This document shows, piece by piece, positions 18,046-26,844 of a DNA stretch of 64,000 nt. The stretch is from an uncultured Winogradskyella sp. (GTDB lineage: Bacteria; Bacteroidota; Bacteroidia; Flavobacteriales; Flavobacteriaceae). The notes below the pieces were generated by a model. It searched no databases. It was not told where the DNA came from and worked only from the letters and a program-made list of their open reading frames with translations. Position numbers and translations under genes: made by a program. Each line of letters starts with the position of its first letter. Positions within the stretch are counted from its first letter, which is position 1. Where the stretch lies: the NCBI RefSeq assembly GCF_947496485.1, contig NZ_CANMCZ010000008.1:61476-125475 (forward strand). The letters run 5' to 3'.

Positions 18046-18206
18046 AAGATGCTGAAACCAGTTCAGCATGACAACTATTGTGTGTCATACATTTAACTAA
18101 TGAAAACTACAAGCCTTTTGTTTGTCATCCTGAATTTATTTCAGGATCTAGTCTGTTTAGGGATCAATTTAAGTTTAAGATGCTGAAACTAGTTCAGCAT
18201 GACAAA
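18046..18206. repeat. Cluster of three palindromic repeats
   Basis: Copies lie at 18046-18074 (GATGCTGAAACCAGTTCAGC), 18121-18149 (GTCATCCTGAATTTATTTCA) and 18178-18206 (GATGCTGAAACTAGTTCAGC). They alternate in orientation, so neighbours can pair into larger hairpins. The last one abuts the end of the S10 peptidase gene and may act as its terminator. Confidence 0.85.
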
Positions 18207-18211
18207 AGGCA

Positions 18212-19699
18212 TTAATACTTAGCAGATTTCCCTTTAGGTGAAGAGCTTTCAATAAAAGCTCTCAAATCCTCATTAGCTTTTATCAAATCCTCATTTCGTA
18301 AGTACATCATGTGGCCACTTCTATAACCTTCAAAAGAAAAACGATCTTTCATTTTTCCACTAGGATCTATTTGCCATTGTGAGTATTTCGCAGAGAAATA
18401 TGTTGTTGCTCCGTCATAGTAACCCGATTGTGTCAGTGCTTTTAAATACGGATTCTGGGCCATAGCCTGTCTTAAGTTTTCTCTTGTATTATCATTGGTT
18501 CTATCCCAATTACCTACATTACCAAACACATTATATTTTACGTCGGTTTTAAAACCGAGTTCATTCTGAATGTAGTAGTTAATAGCAGGAGTAAAAGAAT
18601 GCAACCAAGACGTTAATTCGGCACTATAATCAGGACTCGTACCAGTTTCTACTTTGTCAATTCCAATGTATCTGGAATCTAAACGCCCTATAGTTTCTCC
18701 GGTTTTGTCTCTTAGCAATTCTTTCCAGAAGAAACGATTGGGTACATCTAAGTTTTGTTGTAAAATGACCTTTTCAGATAAACCTGAATAGTAACTCATC
18801 TGCTTAGCAATGGCATTCTTTTCTGTTTCACCAATAAAACCACCTTTTGCAAGCGCTGGCATTAAATCGTTAACAGCAAATTCTTCTGCTTCTGGCAGAA
18901 TATCTAGTAAGTCTTTATTCTGTAATTCTGAAGGCAACATCTTATGATACCAAGCTGCTGCTGTGTAGTAAGGTAAATTTAAACTCGATGATAATGGTCC
19001 ACCAACACGCAACACTTTATAATCTGCAGGTGAGACCATAATAACTCCATTAAGATACATCCATTGACTTTCTTGTAATTCTAAAGACAAGCCCATAACA
19101 CGTGTACCACCATAACTTTCTCCGATAATATATTTTGGAGATTCCCAACGGTTATGACGTGTTGTAAAGGTGTTCATCCAACCTGCTAAATATTTAATAT
19201 CAGCATTGACTCCAAAAAAGAGTTTATCCTCTGGCATTTTGCCATCCTTATCTGCTACCTTTCTTGAGTAACCTGTATTTACTGGGTTTATAAATACAAT
19301 ATCTGCAACATCTAAAATAGAATTCGGGTTGTCTTTTATACCATAAGGTTGTACAGGATAGCCTTCATCATCAATCTTTAAAATTTTTGGTCCTGTGTAA
19401 GCAATATGCATCCAAACGGAAGCAGAACCTGGTCCACCATTAAATGAATAGATGATAGGTCTGTTATTCCCTTTTGCATCATTAGTGCGCTTGTAGTAGG
19501 TATAATATAAAGCCGCAATGATCTTTCCATCTTTATCCCAAACAGGTTGAAATCCGGTTTCTGCTGTGTAGTTAATCTGTTTACCTTTAATAGTTACAGA
19601 ATTTGTAGTTACAACAGTTGTATCGACTGGAATTTTTAAATCTTGCGAAAAACTTAATGTAAAGCAAGTAAGAAGTAAAATTGTGAAGCGGAATTTCAT
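18212..19699 (-). CDS. S10-family serine carboxypeptidase-like protein
   Basis: A 495-residue exported alpha/beta hydrolase of peptidase family S10. A Sec signal (FTILLLTCFTLSFSQ) is followed by the oxyanion-hole block SFNGGPGSASVWMH, the nucleophile GESYGGTRVMGL near residue 193 and a C-terminal histidine in GYRSGHMMYLR. Family S10 removes C-terminal residues at acidic pH; bacterial members are common in Bacteroidota. It is probably periplasmic. The gene is bounded by palindromic repeats on both sides and has no partner gene. Confidence 0.9.
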   Translation of the reverse strand: MKFRFTILLLTCFTLSFSQDLKIPVDTTVVTTNSVTIKGKQINYTAETGFQPVWDKDGKIIAALYYTYYKRTNDAKGNNRPIIYSFNGGPGSASVWMHIAYTGPKILKIDDEGYPVQPYGIKDNPNSILDVADIVFINPVNTGYSRKVADKDGKMPEDKLFFGVNADIKYLAGWMNTFTTRHNRWESPKYIIGESYGGTRVMGLSLELQESQWMYLNGVIMVSPADYKVLRVGGPLSSSLNLPYYTAAAWYHKMLPSELQNKDLLDILPEAEEFAVNDLMPALAKGGFIGETEKNAIAKQMSYYSGLSEKVILQQNLDVPNRFFWKELLRDKTGETIGRLDSRYIGIDKVETGTSPDYSAELTSWLHSFTPAINYYIQNELGFKTDVKYNVFGNVGNWDRTNDNTRENLRQAMAQNPYLKALTQSGYYDGATTYFSAKYSQWQIDPSGKMKDRFSFEGYRSGHMMYLRNEDLIKANEDLRAFIESSSPKGKSAKY

Positions 19700-19719
19700 G
19701 TGTATCGTTTATTTCTTTG

Positions 19720-19803
19720 AGATGCTGAAACCAGTTCAGCATGACAAGTTAGTTATTTGTTGACTTGTTAAATCTTTGTCATTCTGAACTTGTTTCAGAA
19801 TCT
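19720..19803. repeat. Pair of palindromic repeats between S10 peptidase and TIGR02757 genes
   Basis: Copies lie at 19720-19747 (GATGCTGAAACCAGTTCAGC) and 19775-19803 (GTCATTCTGAACTTGTTTCA, then GAATCT). They are inverted relative to each other. The second carries compensating changes (ATTCTGAA with TTCAGAAT) that keep its stem paired. Confidence 0.85.
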
Positions 19804-19840
19804 ATTTTTAAAATTTAAAGATAACAAGAAAACCTTATAC

Positions 19841-20647
19841 TTAGAATCCCTCAAAAACTCCCAAACCAAACAATGCAAAATCATATTTTACAGGATCATT
19901 TGGGTCTAATCGTCTTAAGGCTTTATCTAACTCAGCTAAGGCTTTACCATCATTTTGCTTGCGTTTTAGTAGGCCTAATTTGCGAGCAACATTACCAGAA
20001 TGTACATCTAAAGGACAACTGAGTTGGGCAGGAGAGAGGCTTTGCCATATCCCAAAATCCACACCATTAGTATCGTTACGAACCATCCAACGCAAAAACA
20101 TATTAATACGTTTGGCAGCCGAATTTTTAAGCGGATCACTGACGTGTTTTTTAGTACGCTCTAAATGTGGTACCTCAAAAAAGATGCTTTTAAATTGATG
20201 AATACTCGGTTGAAGCGATTTTTCCTTTGCATGTTTGGCAAATAGGTGTTCTAAGCCTTTATGCTTTTTGTAGATATGTTGTAAGCTTTTAACAAACTGC
20301 TTTAAATCCTCACTATTAAAGGTACGATGTACAAAACCCTCAAAACGGTCTAAGTCGGTGTCCTGGTGTTGGGTGACAAACTCAAAAGGGGAGTGGTCTA
20401 GTAACTCCATCATTTTGTTGGCATTATTAATAATGCTTTTACGATTTCCCCAAGCAATCGTTGCGGTTAAAAAGGCAGCGATTTCTATATCCTCTTTTTT
20501 AGAGAATTGATGTGGTATTTGTATTGGGTCGCTCTCAATAAATTTTGGATGGTTATAAAGCGTAACTTTAGTGTCTAGGAAATCTTTGAGTTCTGCTTTT
20601 TTGAGTTTCAATGCTAAGATCTTATTTGTGCAACAAAAATAAACCAA
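19841..20647 (-). CDS. TIGR02757-family protein
   Basis: A soluble protein of up to 268 residues. The block AAFLTATIAWGNRKSIINNA and the later LDVHSGNVARKLGLLKRKQND with DPNDPVKYDFALFGLG are characteristic of the Bacteroidota family known as TIGR02757. The LDVHSGNVAR segment resembles part of a helix-hairpin-helix DNA glycosylase fold, but this is only an impression. The ATG at 20647 adds a cysteine-rich dozen residues unlike a usual N-terminus; a TTG at 20611 giving MKLKKAELKDFL is a plausible alternative. Function is unknown. Confidence 0.82.
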   Translation of the reverse strand: MVYFCCTNKILALKLKKAELKDFLDTKVTLYNHPKFIESDPIQIPHQFSKKEDIEIAAFLTATIAWGNRKSIINNANKMMELLDHSPFEFVTQHQDTDLDRFEGFVHRTFNSEDLKQFVKSLQHIYKKHKGLEHLFAKHAKEKSLQPSIHQFKSIFFEVPHLERTKKHVSDPLKNSAAKRINMFLRWMVRNDTNGVDFGIWQSLSPAQLSCPLDVHSGNVARKLGLLKRKQNDGKALAELDKALRRLDPNDPVKYDFALFGLGVFEGF

Positions 20648-20714
20648 GTTTTTATAAAAATATACGTAGTTCTACGTATTGATAATCTACTAGGAAAAAA
20701 CTAACTTCGCTTAC

Positions 20715-20737
20715 TTGTGCTGAACTTGTTTCAGTAA
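20715..20737. repeat. Partial palindromic repeat
   Basis: The segment GTGCTGAACTTGTTTCAG is a truncated copy of the palindromic repeat. It runs directly into the attC-like site at 20733, as if the cassette locus had been placed next to or inside a repeat. Confidence 0.6.
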
Positions 20738-20785
20738 CGTCTGATATAAGTCATTAAAACGGCGTCATATCACTTAGTTGGGTAC
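20733..20785 (+). repeat. Short attC-like site upstream of plus-strand cassette
   Basis: The site begins GTAACGTCTGATATAAGTCA and ends CACTTAGTTGGGTAC. Its left arm matches the AACAATGGCTATAAGTAAT arm of the long repeats in the 42-64 kb array. Its right end GTTGGGTAC is the reverse complement of the GTACCCAA that begins the next site after the gene. Confidence 0.6.
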
Positions 20786-20803
20786 AATACGAAAAACAAA
20801 TAG

Positions 20804-21940
20804 ATGAGCGAAAATACTTTTGGAAAATATTTAGATAATTATGCGTCAAAAACAATAATTACGTTATTTGGTTTAGTCGCAGCCTTTGTGACAATCTACG
20901 CATATTGGCAAGAGAAAAGTGTAGACTTAAGATACGAAATAATCGCTAATACAAATGTACTTGACTTTAATGCCGACATCAATAAACTTGAAGTACTTTA
21001 CGATAGTACGAGTCTAAAAAAAACTGGCGAAAACTTAAGAATTTACACCGTAAAAATAGTCAACAACGGACAAGAAAACATAATCAAAGAATTCTACGAT
21101 GAAAATGAACCTGTTGGTATTAAAATAACTTCAGGTAAGATAATTGAAAAACCAGAAATCATTCAATCAAGTAATGATTATTTAAAAAGAAATGTAAAGT
21201 TTATTAAAACCGAAAACGAAGGCTTTTTATTTTCAAATGTTATAATTGAATCAGGTGAATTTTTCACTATCAAACTACTCGTCTTACACAAAAACAGTAA
21301 CATTCCTCAAATTAAATCTTATGGAAAAATAGCAGGACAACAAAAAATTGATGTCGTTAATGCAGTTGATGTAAAAGAAGAAATGACTTTCTTGAAAAAA
21401 GTATATTACGGTAACGTATGGACACAATTACTACGATTGATTTCATATTTCATCATAGCTATATTAATCATTGCTGTTTTTGCTCTAACATCCCAAAAAA
21501 TTGACTCAACAAGGGAAAAGAAACGAAAAAAGAAAAATTTAAGCGAATTTAAAAATTTAAAAACATATCAATACACAAGAATGGATGACGCCATTTTTGA
21601 CAGATATTTAGATAATGGCGGTTTTGAACTTAAGAGAATGTCAAAATTGATTGAAAATGACAAAGAATTAAATGACACCTATAAGGAACTCTCGGAACAG
21701 GTCAAAAGTAAAGAATATAGAAGATACAGAATTGGTGGAGAAGACTGGTCAGTAATCAACGAAATGCTGAATGATGGGGTTGTATTTAAGGAAAATGAAG
21801 AATTGAGTATCAACCAAGCTATGAAAGACACTTTAGAAAAGTTTTTGAACTTTTTAACAGATAAAGGAGAGTTTAAAAGAGAACGTAAACACTATCCTTA
21901 TGAATTTGAAAGAAGAGTTATAATTGACAAAAACGAATAA
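20804..21940 (+). CDS. Two-helix membrane protein in an integron-like cassette
   Basis: A 378-residue protein with one membrane helix near residues 15-34 (TIITLFGLVAAFVTIYAYW) and another near residues 208-230 (ISYFIIAILIIAVFAL). An extracytoplasmic beta-rich domain lies between them, and a charged cytoplasmic tail of about 145 residues follows. I recognise no family. The gene is bounded by GTTGGGTAC upstream and GTACCCAAA downstream, the half-site pairing that defines cassettes in the large array at 42-64 kb. The two-helix sensor-like topology, next to a HEPN-motif gene, is compatible with a defence or signalling role, but that is inference. Confidence 0.75.
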   Translation: MSENTFGKYLDNYASKTIITLFGLVAAFVTIYAYWQEKSVDLRYEIIANTNVLDFNADINKLEVLYDSTSLKKTGENLRIYTVKIVNNGQENIIKEFYDENEPVGIKITSGKIIEKPEIIQSSNDYLKRNVKFIKTENEGFLFSNVIIESGEFFTIKLLVLHKNSNIPQIKSYGKIAGQQKIDVVNAVDVKEEMTFLKKVYYGNVWTQLLRLISYFIIAILIIAVFALTSQKIDSTREKKRKKKNLSEFKNLKTYQYTRMDDAIFDRYLDNGGFELKRMSKLIENDKELNDTYKELSEQVKSKEYRRYRIGGEDWSVINEMLNDGVVFKENEELSINQAMKDTLEKFLNFLTDKGEFKRERKHYPYEFERRVIIDKNE

Positions 21941-21947
21941 AAGTACT

Positions 21948-22080
21948 GTACCCAAAAATGGCTATAAGTAATTGCTTGTTCTCGCCTACTTTGAAAATTC
22001 CGCAGGAATTTTCAACTTGTTTTGTACTTTTAACTGCTAAATCATGAAACTACTCATGGCGACAACTGTCATTGTTATTT
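21948..22080 (+). repeat. Long attC-like palindrome, plus orientation
   Basis: It opens GTACCCAAAAATGGCTATAA, continues with the GTAATTGCTTGTTCTCGCCT arm, has an inner hairpin (GAAAATTCC/GGAATTTTC) and closes with ACTACTCATGGCGACAACTG then GTTATTTC. This is the same family as the sites at 54.5, 57.8, 62.8 and 63.8 kb, but in the opposite genomic orientation. Confidence 0.8.
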
Positions 22081-22092
22081 CTAAAAAAAATA

Positions 22093-22818
22093 ATGGAAGA
22101 AAATAAAACTGGAGCTACTCAATCGTTTGTTAATTCGGCAAATGAATTCGAAAGGATCGAACGAATTTTACTTTATCTTAAAGTTAGTAATTTCCGCATC
22201 AATGATAATATTGAACTCTCAATAAAAAAACTTAAAGAGTACAACGAAAAATTAGAAGTTCCATATAATTTTTATAGAGCAAAAGAAGAGGACTTTCTAA
22301 ACATAGAAACTTATGAGCATTCACTAGCAACTATGATGTATATTAGAACTATTGATAATTTCATAAATTATTTCAAAGAAATTATCTCAGAAGTTGTACT
22401 TACAAAACCACAAATACTAAAATCAAACGAAAAAGAAACTCTTGAGTTTATTTTATCATTTGAAAATTTCGAAGAGTTAGTAAATGCTATAACCGAGAAA
22501 AAGGTTGAATCGCTCTTCTATCATGGGATTAATGACATTAAAGATTATTTTTTAAAAAAATTGAACATTGAGATTTTTAAAGAAAATTTCAAAGAAATAA
22601 ACCTTCTTGTGAAACAGAGAAATTTAGCAGTACATAACAGAGCGAAAATTTCGAAGAATTTTGTGCAAGAATTTCCAAGTCAAGAATTTGAAAAAGATTT
22701 ATATTTAAACTTCGATTTCAAGTATGTGGAAAAAATAACAATGGAACTATATAAGATTATTAATGAAATTGATTTTGATATTGCCAAAAAGTATCATTTA
22801 AAAAAAGTCTATTACTAA
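22093..22818 (+). CDS. HEPN-motif protein in an integron-like cassette
   Basis: A 241-residue soluble, helix-rich, lysine/glutamate-rich protein. Near residues 180-190 it has KQRNLAVHNRAKI, which contains the Rx4H motif of HEPN ribonucleases and related RiboL-PSP-HEPN proteins. The preceding segments are predicted helical, as expected for a four-helix HEPN bundle. I use the ATG at 22093 because the upstream TTG frame runs into the attC-like site. HEPN proteins are often toxins or abortive-infection effectors, so a defence role is plausible. No antitoxin gene is adjacent unless the 378-residue protein serves that role. Family call is from the motif only. Confidence 0.65.
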   Translation: MEENKTGATQSFVNSANEFERIERILLYLKVSNFRINDNIELSIKKLKEYNEKLEVPYNFYRAKEEDFLNIETYEHSLATMMYIRTIDNFINYFKEIISEVVLTKPQILKSNEKETLEFILSFENFEELVNAITEKKVESLFYHGINDIKDYFLKKLNIEIFKENFKEINLLVKQRNLAVHNRAKISKNFVQEFPSQEFEKDLYLNFDFKYVEKITMELYKIINEIDFDIAKKYHLKKVYY

Positions 22819-22822
22819 AACT

Positions 22823-22966
22823 ACACCTAACAACTTATATAACTGATAGTTCTTTATTCACGAATAGGTCAGGTATAATACCAATTCTCAATTACAAATC
22901 AACTTCACAAAATAATTTCTCTTTTATTGAGGAGAATCATAGACTCAGTTGTTATATAGATAGAAG
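22823..22966 (+). repeat. Possible degenerate attC-like site ending the plus-strand cassettes
   Basis: CCTAACAACTTATATAACTG near 22826 can pair with CAGTTGTTATATAG near 22946, leaving about 100 bases between the arms. The AAC...GTT boundary bases and TATATAA arm resemble other sites, but the middle has drifted. The remaining stretch to 23086 shows nothing recognisable. Confidence 0.35.
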
Positions 22967-23086
22967 CCCTAGTTTTGGGTTTATAAATCCATAATGAACT
23001 TAACCGTCTTAGGTTTTGTCATTGCCTTGAAAAAATTGCTATGAAAAAGAAATAAGTTTTAAGGTTGATTTAGATTGTTAGTTAGT

Positions 23087-23125
23087 AAATGGCAATTCGT
23101 ATATACTATGAGTTGCCATTTTTTA
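23087..23125. terminator. Hairpin terminator
   Basis: AAATGGCAA pairs with TTGCCATTT, with a 16-base loop and a T-run on the right. It lies between the HEPN-motif gene and the convergent DoxX-like gene and could end transcription from both. Confidence 0.6.
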
Positions 23126-23130
23126 TGCTA

Positions 23131-24435
23131 TTAATCGACAATCCAATGGAGTTTGTTATTAGGATTCGTCAATTCATAGTCTTCTACAGTTTTAAATTTG
23201 GTTTTAAACCATATTGTATCACTTTCATGGATGCCATTAAATATATATTCCCTTTTTCCTGGTACAATCTTATATGTTAATTGATTTTTAGTGATATGCT
23301 CTAGCTCCTTTTCTGAAGTGCCTAATGGATAGTAGGTAATAGTTTTGTTGAGTGTATCTGCTTTAAATGTATAGCGCTTTGGGTTCCATTTGTTATTAGT
23401 TATAACTGCAAATACCTCAGGATAATAAGATGTGCCATTAAAGGATAGTGATCTCCATCGGTCTTTATTCGATTTTGTATCTGGTATGGTATCACCATTA
23501 ACTACAAAAGTTTCAATTTTGTGGAAAGCGGTCATATACTCATAATCATTTTTTACATAAGAATTTAATGACTCGTTAAGACTAAAGGACTTCGTAATAG
23601 TAAAGTATCCTAGCACAATAATTTTTAGAATAAGACCAGTTTTTTTAAACCTAGTATTATCAAATAACCATCTCCTAATCTGTGGTGATGTAGGTTTATT
23701 AAGAATGAAAAAATCTATCATTCGTTTTATATGCTGTTGTAATAAGATAATAGTCATTACTAAAAGATGGATAGCTACTATTTTTATGGTGACGTTGTAA
23801 CCAATATTCATTAGAACAACATTAACCATTGTTATAAAACATATTAAGGCACCAATAAAAGCTGTTTTTCTAAAGAGTAAGAGAACACCACCTATGAGTT
23901 GCGAAAAACCTGCTGCATAGGTAAAGAATTTAGAATAACTCATGAAACTCCAGAGTAATGTCATTCCATAATTATCTCCAATTTGACTTTCGAGTGTATC
24001 TAAACTCATTTCTCCAAACTGAATGCCAAACACTTTTGAGAGCCCAAAATTGATTAATACGAAACCTACGTGATATCGTATTAGTGTTATTAATAAAGTT
24101 TTGAGTTTAGTGTCGTAATCTATTTTGAATTTTAAATCAATTAAGAACGTCCAAATAAGCGATCCTACAGAAGATATGAGAATAATTAAAGTTAATCTGC
24201 TATACTCAAATTTTGAGTCAGAAAAAGGGTAGAGGTAGTCTTTATTGAACTCCCAGTTATAGACTAACTCACCAAACCATATGGTAATATCATTCCAGAA
24301 AGTAAAACTATTGGTGTTTAGCTTGTAGATGTATTCTAAGCCATATGGACAGACATAAAGTATAAAATAAAGAAAAATGAATCTTAAAAAAAATCTCTGA
24401 GATAAATTCCACTTCTTTACTATGATATCATCCAT
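23131..24435 (-). CDS. DoxX-like multi-pass membrane protein
   Basis: A 434-residue inner-membrane protein with about eight hydrophobic segments in the first 260 residues. The block RYHVGFVLINFGLSKVFG followed by YAAGFSQLIGGVLLLFRK is the DoxX-type arrangement of helices with a conserved polar pattern. The C-terminal 140 residues are soluble and rich in beta-prone segments. DoxX proteins are linked to redox homeostasis in some bacteria, but no specific role can be given here. The gene stands alone between a hairpin terminator and guaC. Confidence 0.75.
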   Translation of the reverse strand: MDDIIVKKWNLSQRFFLRFIFLYFILYVCPYGLEYIYKLNTNSFTFWNDITIWFGELVYNWEFNKDYLYPFSDSKFEYSRLTLIILISSVGSLIWTFLIDLKFKIDYDTKLKTLLITLIRYHVGFVLINFGLSKVFGIQFGEMSLDTLESQIGDNYGMTLLWSFMSYSKFFTYAAGFSQLIGGVLLLFRKTAFIGALICFITMVNVVLMNIGYNVTIKIVAIHLLVMTIILLQQHIKRMIDFFILNKPTSPQIRRWLFDNTRFKKTGLILKIIVLGYFTITKSFSLNESLNSYVKNDYEYMTAFHKIETFVVNGDTIPDTKSNKDRWRSLSFNGTSYYPEVFAVITNNKWNPKRYTFKADTLNKTITYYPLGTSEKELEHITKNQLTYKIVPGKREYIFNGIHESDTIWFKTKFKTVEDYELTNPNNKLHWIVD

Positions 24436-24467
24436 ATTATTAACTAGCTATTTTAATGCTTTTAAAT

Positions 24468-25508
24468 TTAAGAATTATAAACTTGGTTTTCTTGTTCAGC
24501 TACCCGGATAAAAGTCGTCCGTTTTGTCAACTCTTTTAAACGTTGTGCACCAACATAAGTGCACGTGCTACGTAAACCTCCTAAAATATCTTGTAGTGTG
24601 TCTTTTACATCTCCTTTAAAAGGAACTTCAACAGTTTTACCTTCGCTAGCTCTATAATCTGCAACTCCACCAACATACTTGTCCATAGCAGTAGAAGAGC
24701 TCATCCCATAAAACTGTTTGTATTGCTCACCATGGCGTAGAATGAGTTCTCCACCACTTTCGGTATGGCCAGCAAACATGCCTCCTAACATTACAAAGTC
24801 AGCTCCTGCACCAAAAGCTTTGGCAACATCACCAGGAGTGGCACAACCACCATCGCTAATAATTTGTCCACCTAAACCATGTGCTGCATCTGCACATTCT
24901 ATAATAGCTGATAATTGCGGATAACCTACACCTGTTTTTACACGTGTGGTACATACACTGCCAGGACCAATACCTACCTTTACAATGTCTGCACCAGAGA
25001 GGAGGAGTTGTTCTACCATTTCACCTGTGACCACATTACCAGCAATAATCACCTTTTCTGGATATTGCTCTCGTGTTTGTTGTACAAAGTCTGCAAAATG
25101 CTCCGAGTAGCCATTGGCAACATCAATGCATATAAATTTTAGCTTTGGGTTGTTATTAAAAACGGCTTTGAGTTTTTTTAAATCATCGTTACCAGAACCT
25201 GTACTAATGGCTATATAATCTTCAATGCCTTCTGGAGCTTTGGATAAAAAGCTGTTCCATTGCTCTGTTGAGTAATGCTTATGTATCGCAGTAAATAACT
25301 TTTGATCTGCTAAGGCTAAAGCCATTTCAAAAGTACCAACGGTATCCATATTGGCTGCCATAATTGGGACGCCTTTCCAAGTGGCTGTACTATTTAAAAA
25401 GGCAAAACTACGCTCTAAAGTGACCTGAGATCTACTTTTTAGTGTAGAGCGTTTTGGACGAATCATCACGTCTTTAAAGCCTAGTTTTATATCGTGTTCT
25501 ATGCGCAT
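24468..25508 (-). CDS. guaC: GMP reductase
   Basis: GuaC converts GMP to IMP with NADPH, returning guanine nucleotides to the purine pool. The 346 residues show the IMPDH/GMPR barrel, with the catalytic cysteine loop [20 protein letters not shown] near residue 183 and the phosphate-binding segment [14 protein letters not shown]. There is no CBS pair, and length fits GMP reductase rather than IMP dehydrogenase. The ATG at 25508 gives the expected N-terminus with [14 protein letters not shown]. Confidence 0.95.
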   Translation of the reverse strand: MRIEHDIKLGFKDVMIRPKRSTLKSRSQVTLERSFAFLNSTATWKGVPIMAANMDTVGTFEMALALADQKLFTAIHKHYSTEQWNSFLSKAPEGIEDYIAISTGSGNDDLKKLKAVFNNNPKLKFICIDVANGYSEHFADFVQQTREQYPEKVIIAGNVVTGEMVEQLLLSGADIVKVGIGPGSVCTTRVKTGVGYPQLSAIIECADAAHGLGGQIISDGGCATPGDVAKAFGAGADFVMLGGMFAGHTESGGELILRHGEQYKQFYGMSSSTAMDKYVGGVADYRASEGKTVEVPFKGDVKDTLQDILGGLRSTCTYVGAQRLKELTKRTTFIRVAEQENQVYNS

Positions 25509-25680
25509 TTTGAGAGAAAATTTTGTTACTATAAAAATACGAGTTCTTAAGTTATAAGATACAAAATTGTTTTATTAATAAATGGTTATAGCAATCTATT
25601 TAAGTACTAATAGTCTATGTAATTTAATTAAGTTTCTTATATTTTGGACGAATACAATGGCATGTAGTTTTATAATATTT

Positions 25681-26235
25681 ATGACAGAAAAAGAGATACG
25701 ATTAGAGATTACAAAAAGAATTAGTCAAGGTGAGTCAAAGTCATCACTTTATGAATACTACAAAACAGAAATTAAAGATGAAACATTAAGAAGCATATTA
25801 GCAACAAGACCTTCTTACGAACACTGGAAGAAATTTAAAGTAGCACATCTAATGCTTTCACTTATTTGGGGAGTTTTTATTCTTTTTGAGCTAACCGGAA
25901 TATTTGACCTCATGATGTCATTTGATATTAAATTATTAGCCTCACTTCTCCTTTCAATGTATGTTACTTTTAATATTTGGAAATTTGATGGTCGTTTTTT
26001 CCTGCCAGGAATAGTTTGGTTTTCATTTACAATTATTCGTATGTTCAGCGAATTAGGTGCACCTGATTTAGTAGAAGATGCGGATTTAAAATTTGGATAT
26101 ATTTTTGCTTTGATATATAGTGTAATTCTATCTGTTGGAATTTATTTAATGTATTACATAAGAAAGAACGCATTTAGTTACATGAAATGGTTTAAACCTA
26201 TAATAAACCAAGATGGCGACATTCAATTTGAATGA
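25681..26235 (+). CDS. Four-helix membrane protein of unknown function
   Basis: A 184-residue protein started at the ATG at 25681 (MTEKEIRLEITKRIS); the upstream frame to 25582 is AT-rich and unlike coding sequence. The first 55 residues are soluble and helical, followed by four hydrophobic segments (LMLSLIWGVFILF, LLASLLLSMYVTF, the GIVWFSFTII region and IYSVILSVGIYLMYY). I know no named family. It ends 16 bases before the convergent RidA gene. Confidence 0.72.
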   Translation: MTEKEIRLEITKRISQGESKSSLYEYYKTEIKDETLRSILATRPSYEHWKKFKVAHLMLSLIWGVFILFELTGIFDLMMSFDIKLLASLLLSMYVTFNIWKFDGRFFLPGIVWFSFTIIRMFSELGAPDLVEDADLKFGYIFALIYSVILSVGIYLMYYIRKNAFSYMKWFKPIINQDGDIQFE

Positions 26236-26251
26236 TAGTAAGCGTTTTGCA

Positions 26252-26632
26252 TTACTTCACCGCAATCATGCTAATCTCAACATTGACAAACTTAGGCAAG
26301 TTAGCGACTTCAACGGTTTCTCTTGCTGGTGCAGTAGCTTCATCAAAATATTTACCATAGACCTCATTTATTTGAGAGAAGTTATTCATGTCACTAATAA
26401 AAATGGATGACTTAATAACGTTTTCAAAGGTCATGTCTGCCGCTGCTAAAACCGCTTTCATGTTTTCCATCACTTGCTTGGTTTCTGTTTTTATATCGTC
26501 AGTAATCAATTCCATAGTTTCAGGATGTAAGGCAATTTGCCCAGACGTGTATAATGTGTTTCCTGTTAAAACAGCTTGATTGTATGGTCCTATTGGAGCA
26601 GGAGCCTTTGTGGTGTTTATTATTTTTTTCAT
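26252..26632 (-). CDS. ridA: RidA-family enamine/imine deaminase
   Basis: A 126-residue YjgF/YER057c/UK114 protein that hydrolyses reactive enamine/imine intermediates formed by PLP enzymes. The N-terminal KAPAPIGPYNQAVLTGNTLY and the PARETVEVANLP segment with the substrate-binding arginine are the family hallmarks. Length is typical for the trimeric family. Palindromic repeats follow upstream of the gene at 26.75-26.82 kb. The RidA subgroup call rests on the conserved arginine and N-terminus. Confidence 0.94.
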   Translation of the reverse strand: MKKIINTTKAPAPIGPYNQAVLTGNTLYTSGQIALHPETMELITDDIKTETKQVMENMKAVLAAADMTFENVIKSSIFISDMNNFSQINEVYGKYFDEATAPARETVEVANLPKFVNVEISMIAVK

Positions 26633-26749
26633 GTTTACTTCCTACGACAGCAGGACTCTTATTAATGGTTGATATGAATACAAATTTAGGTAATAGTTTT
26701 TAATGATTTTAAGGTTAGTACTGAATTCTCAAACATTCAAAGTTCTCTT

Positions 26750-26821
26750 CTTGTCATGCTGAACTTGGTTCAGCATCTCTTTTTTATGGTGTTTAGATTC
26801 TGAACCAAGTTCAGAATGACA
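26750..26821. repeat. Inverted pair of palindromic repeats
   Basis: Two copies, 26750-26785 (GTCATGCTGAACTTGGTTCA, then GCATCT and a T-run) and 26795-26821 (GATTCTGAACCAAGTTCAGA), face each other in the ridA-lptD gap. They can form two hairpins or one longer one and may terminate lptD transcription. Confidence 0.8.
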
Positions 26822-26844
26822 AAAATTTTGTGGTAAGTAAATAT

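Noticed and set aside
26795..26821. Part of a tRNA or other structured RNA gene near 26.8 kb
   Set aside because: The structure is explained by two facing copies of the short palindromic repeat. I found no tRNA or rRNA anywhere in the window by eye.
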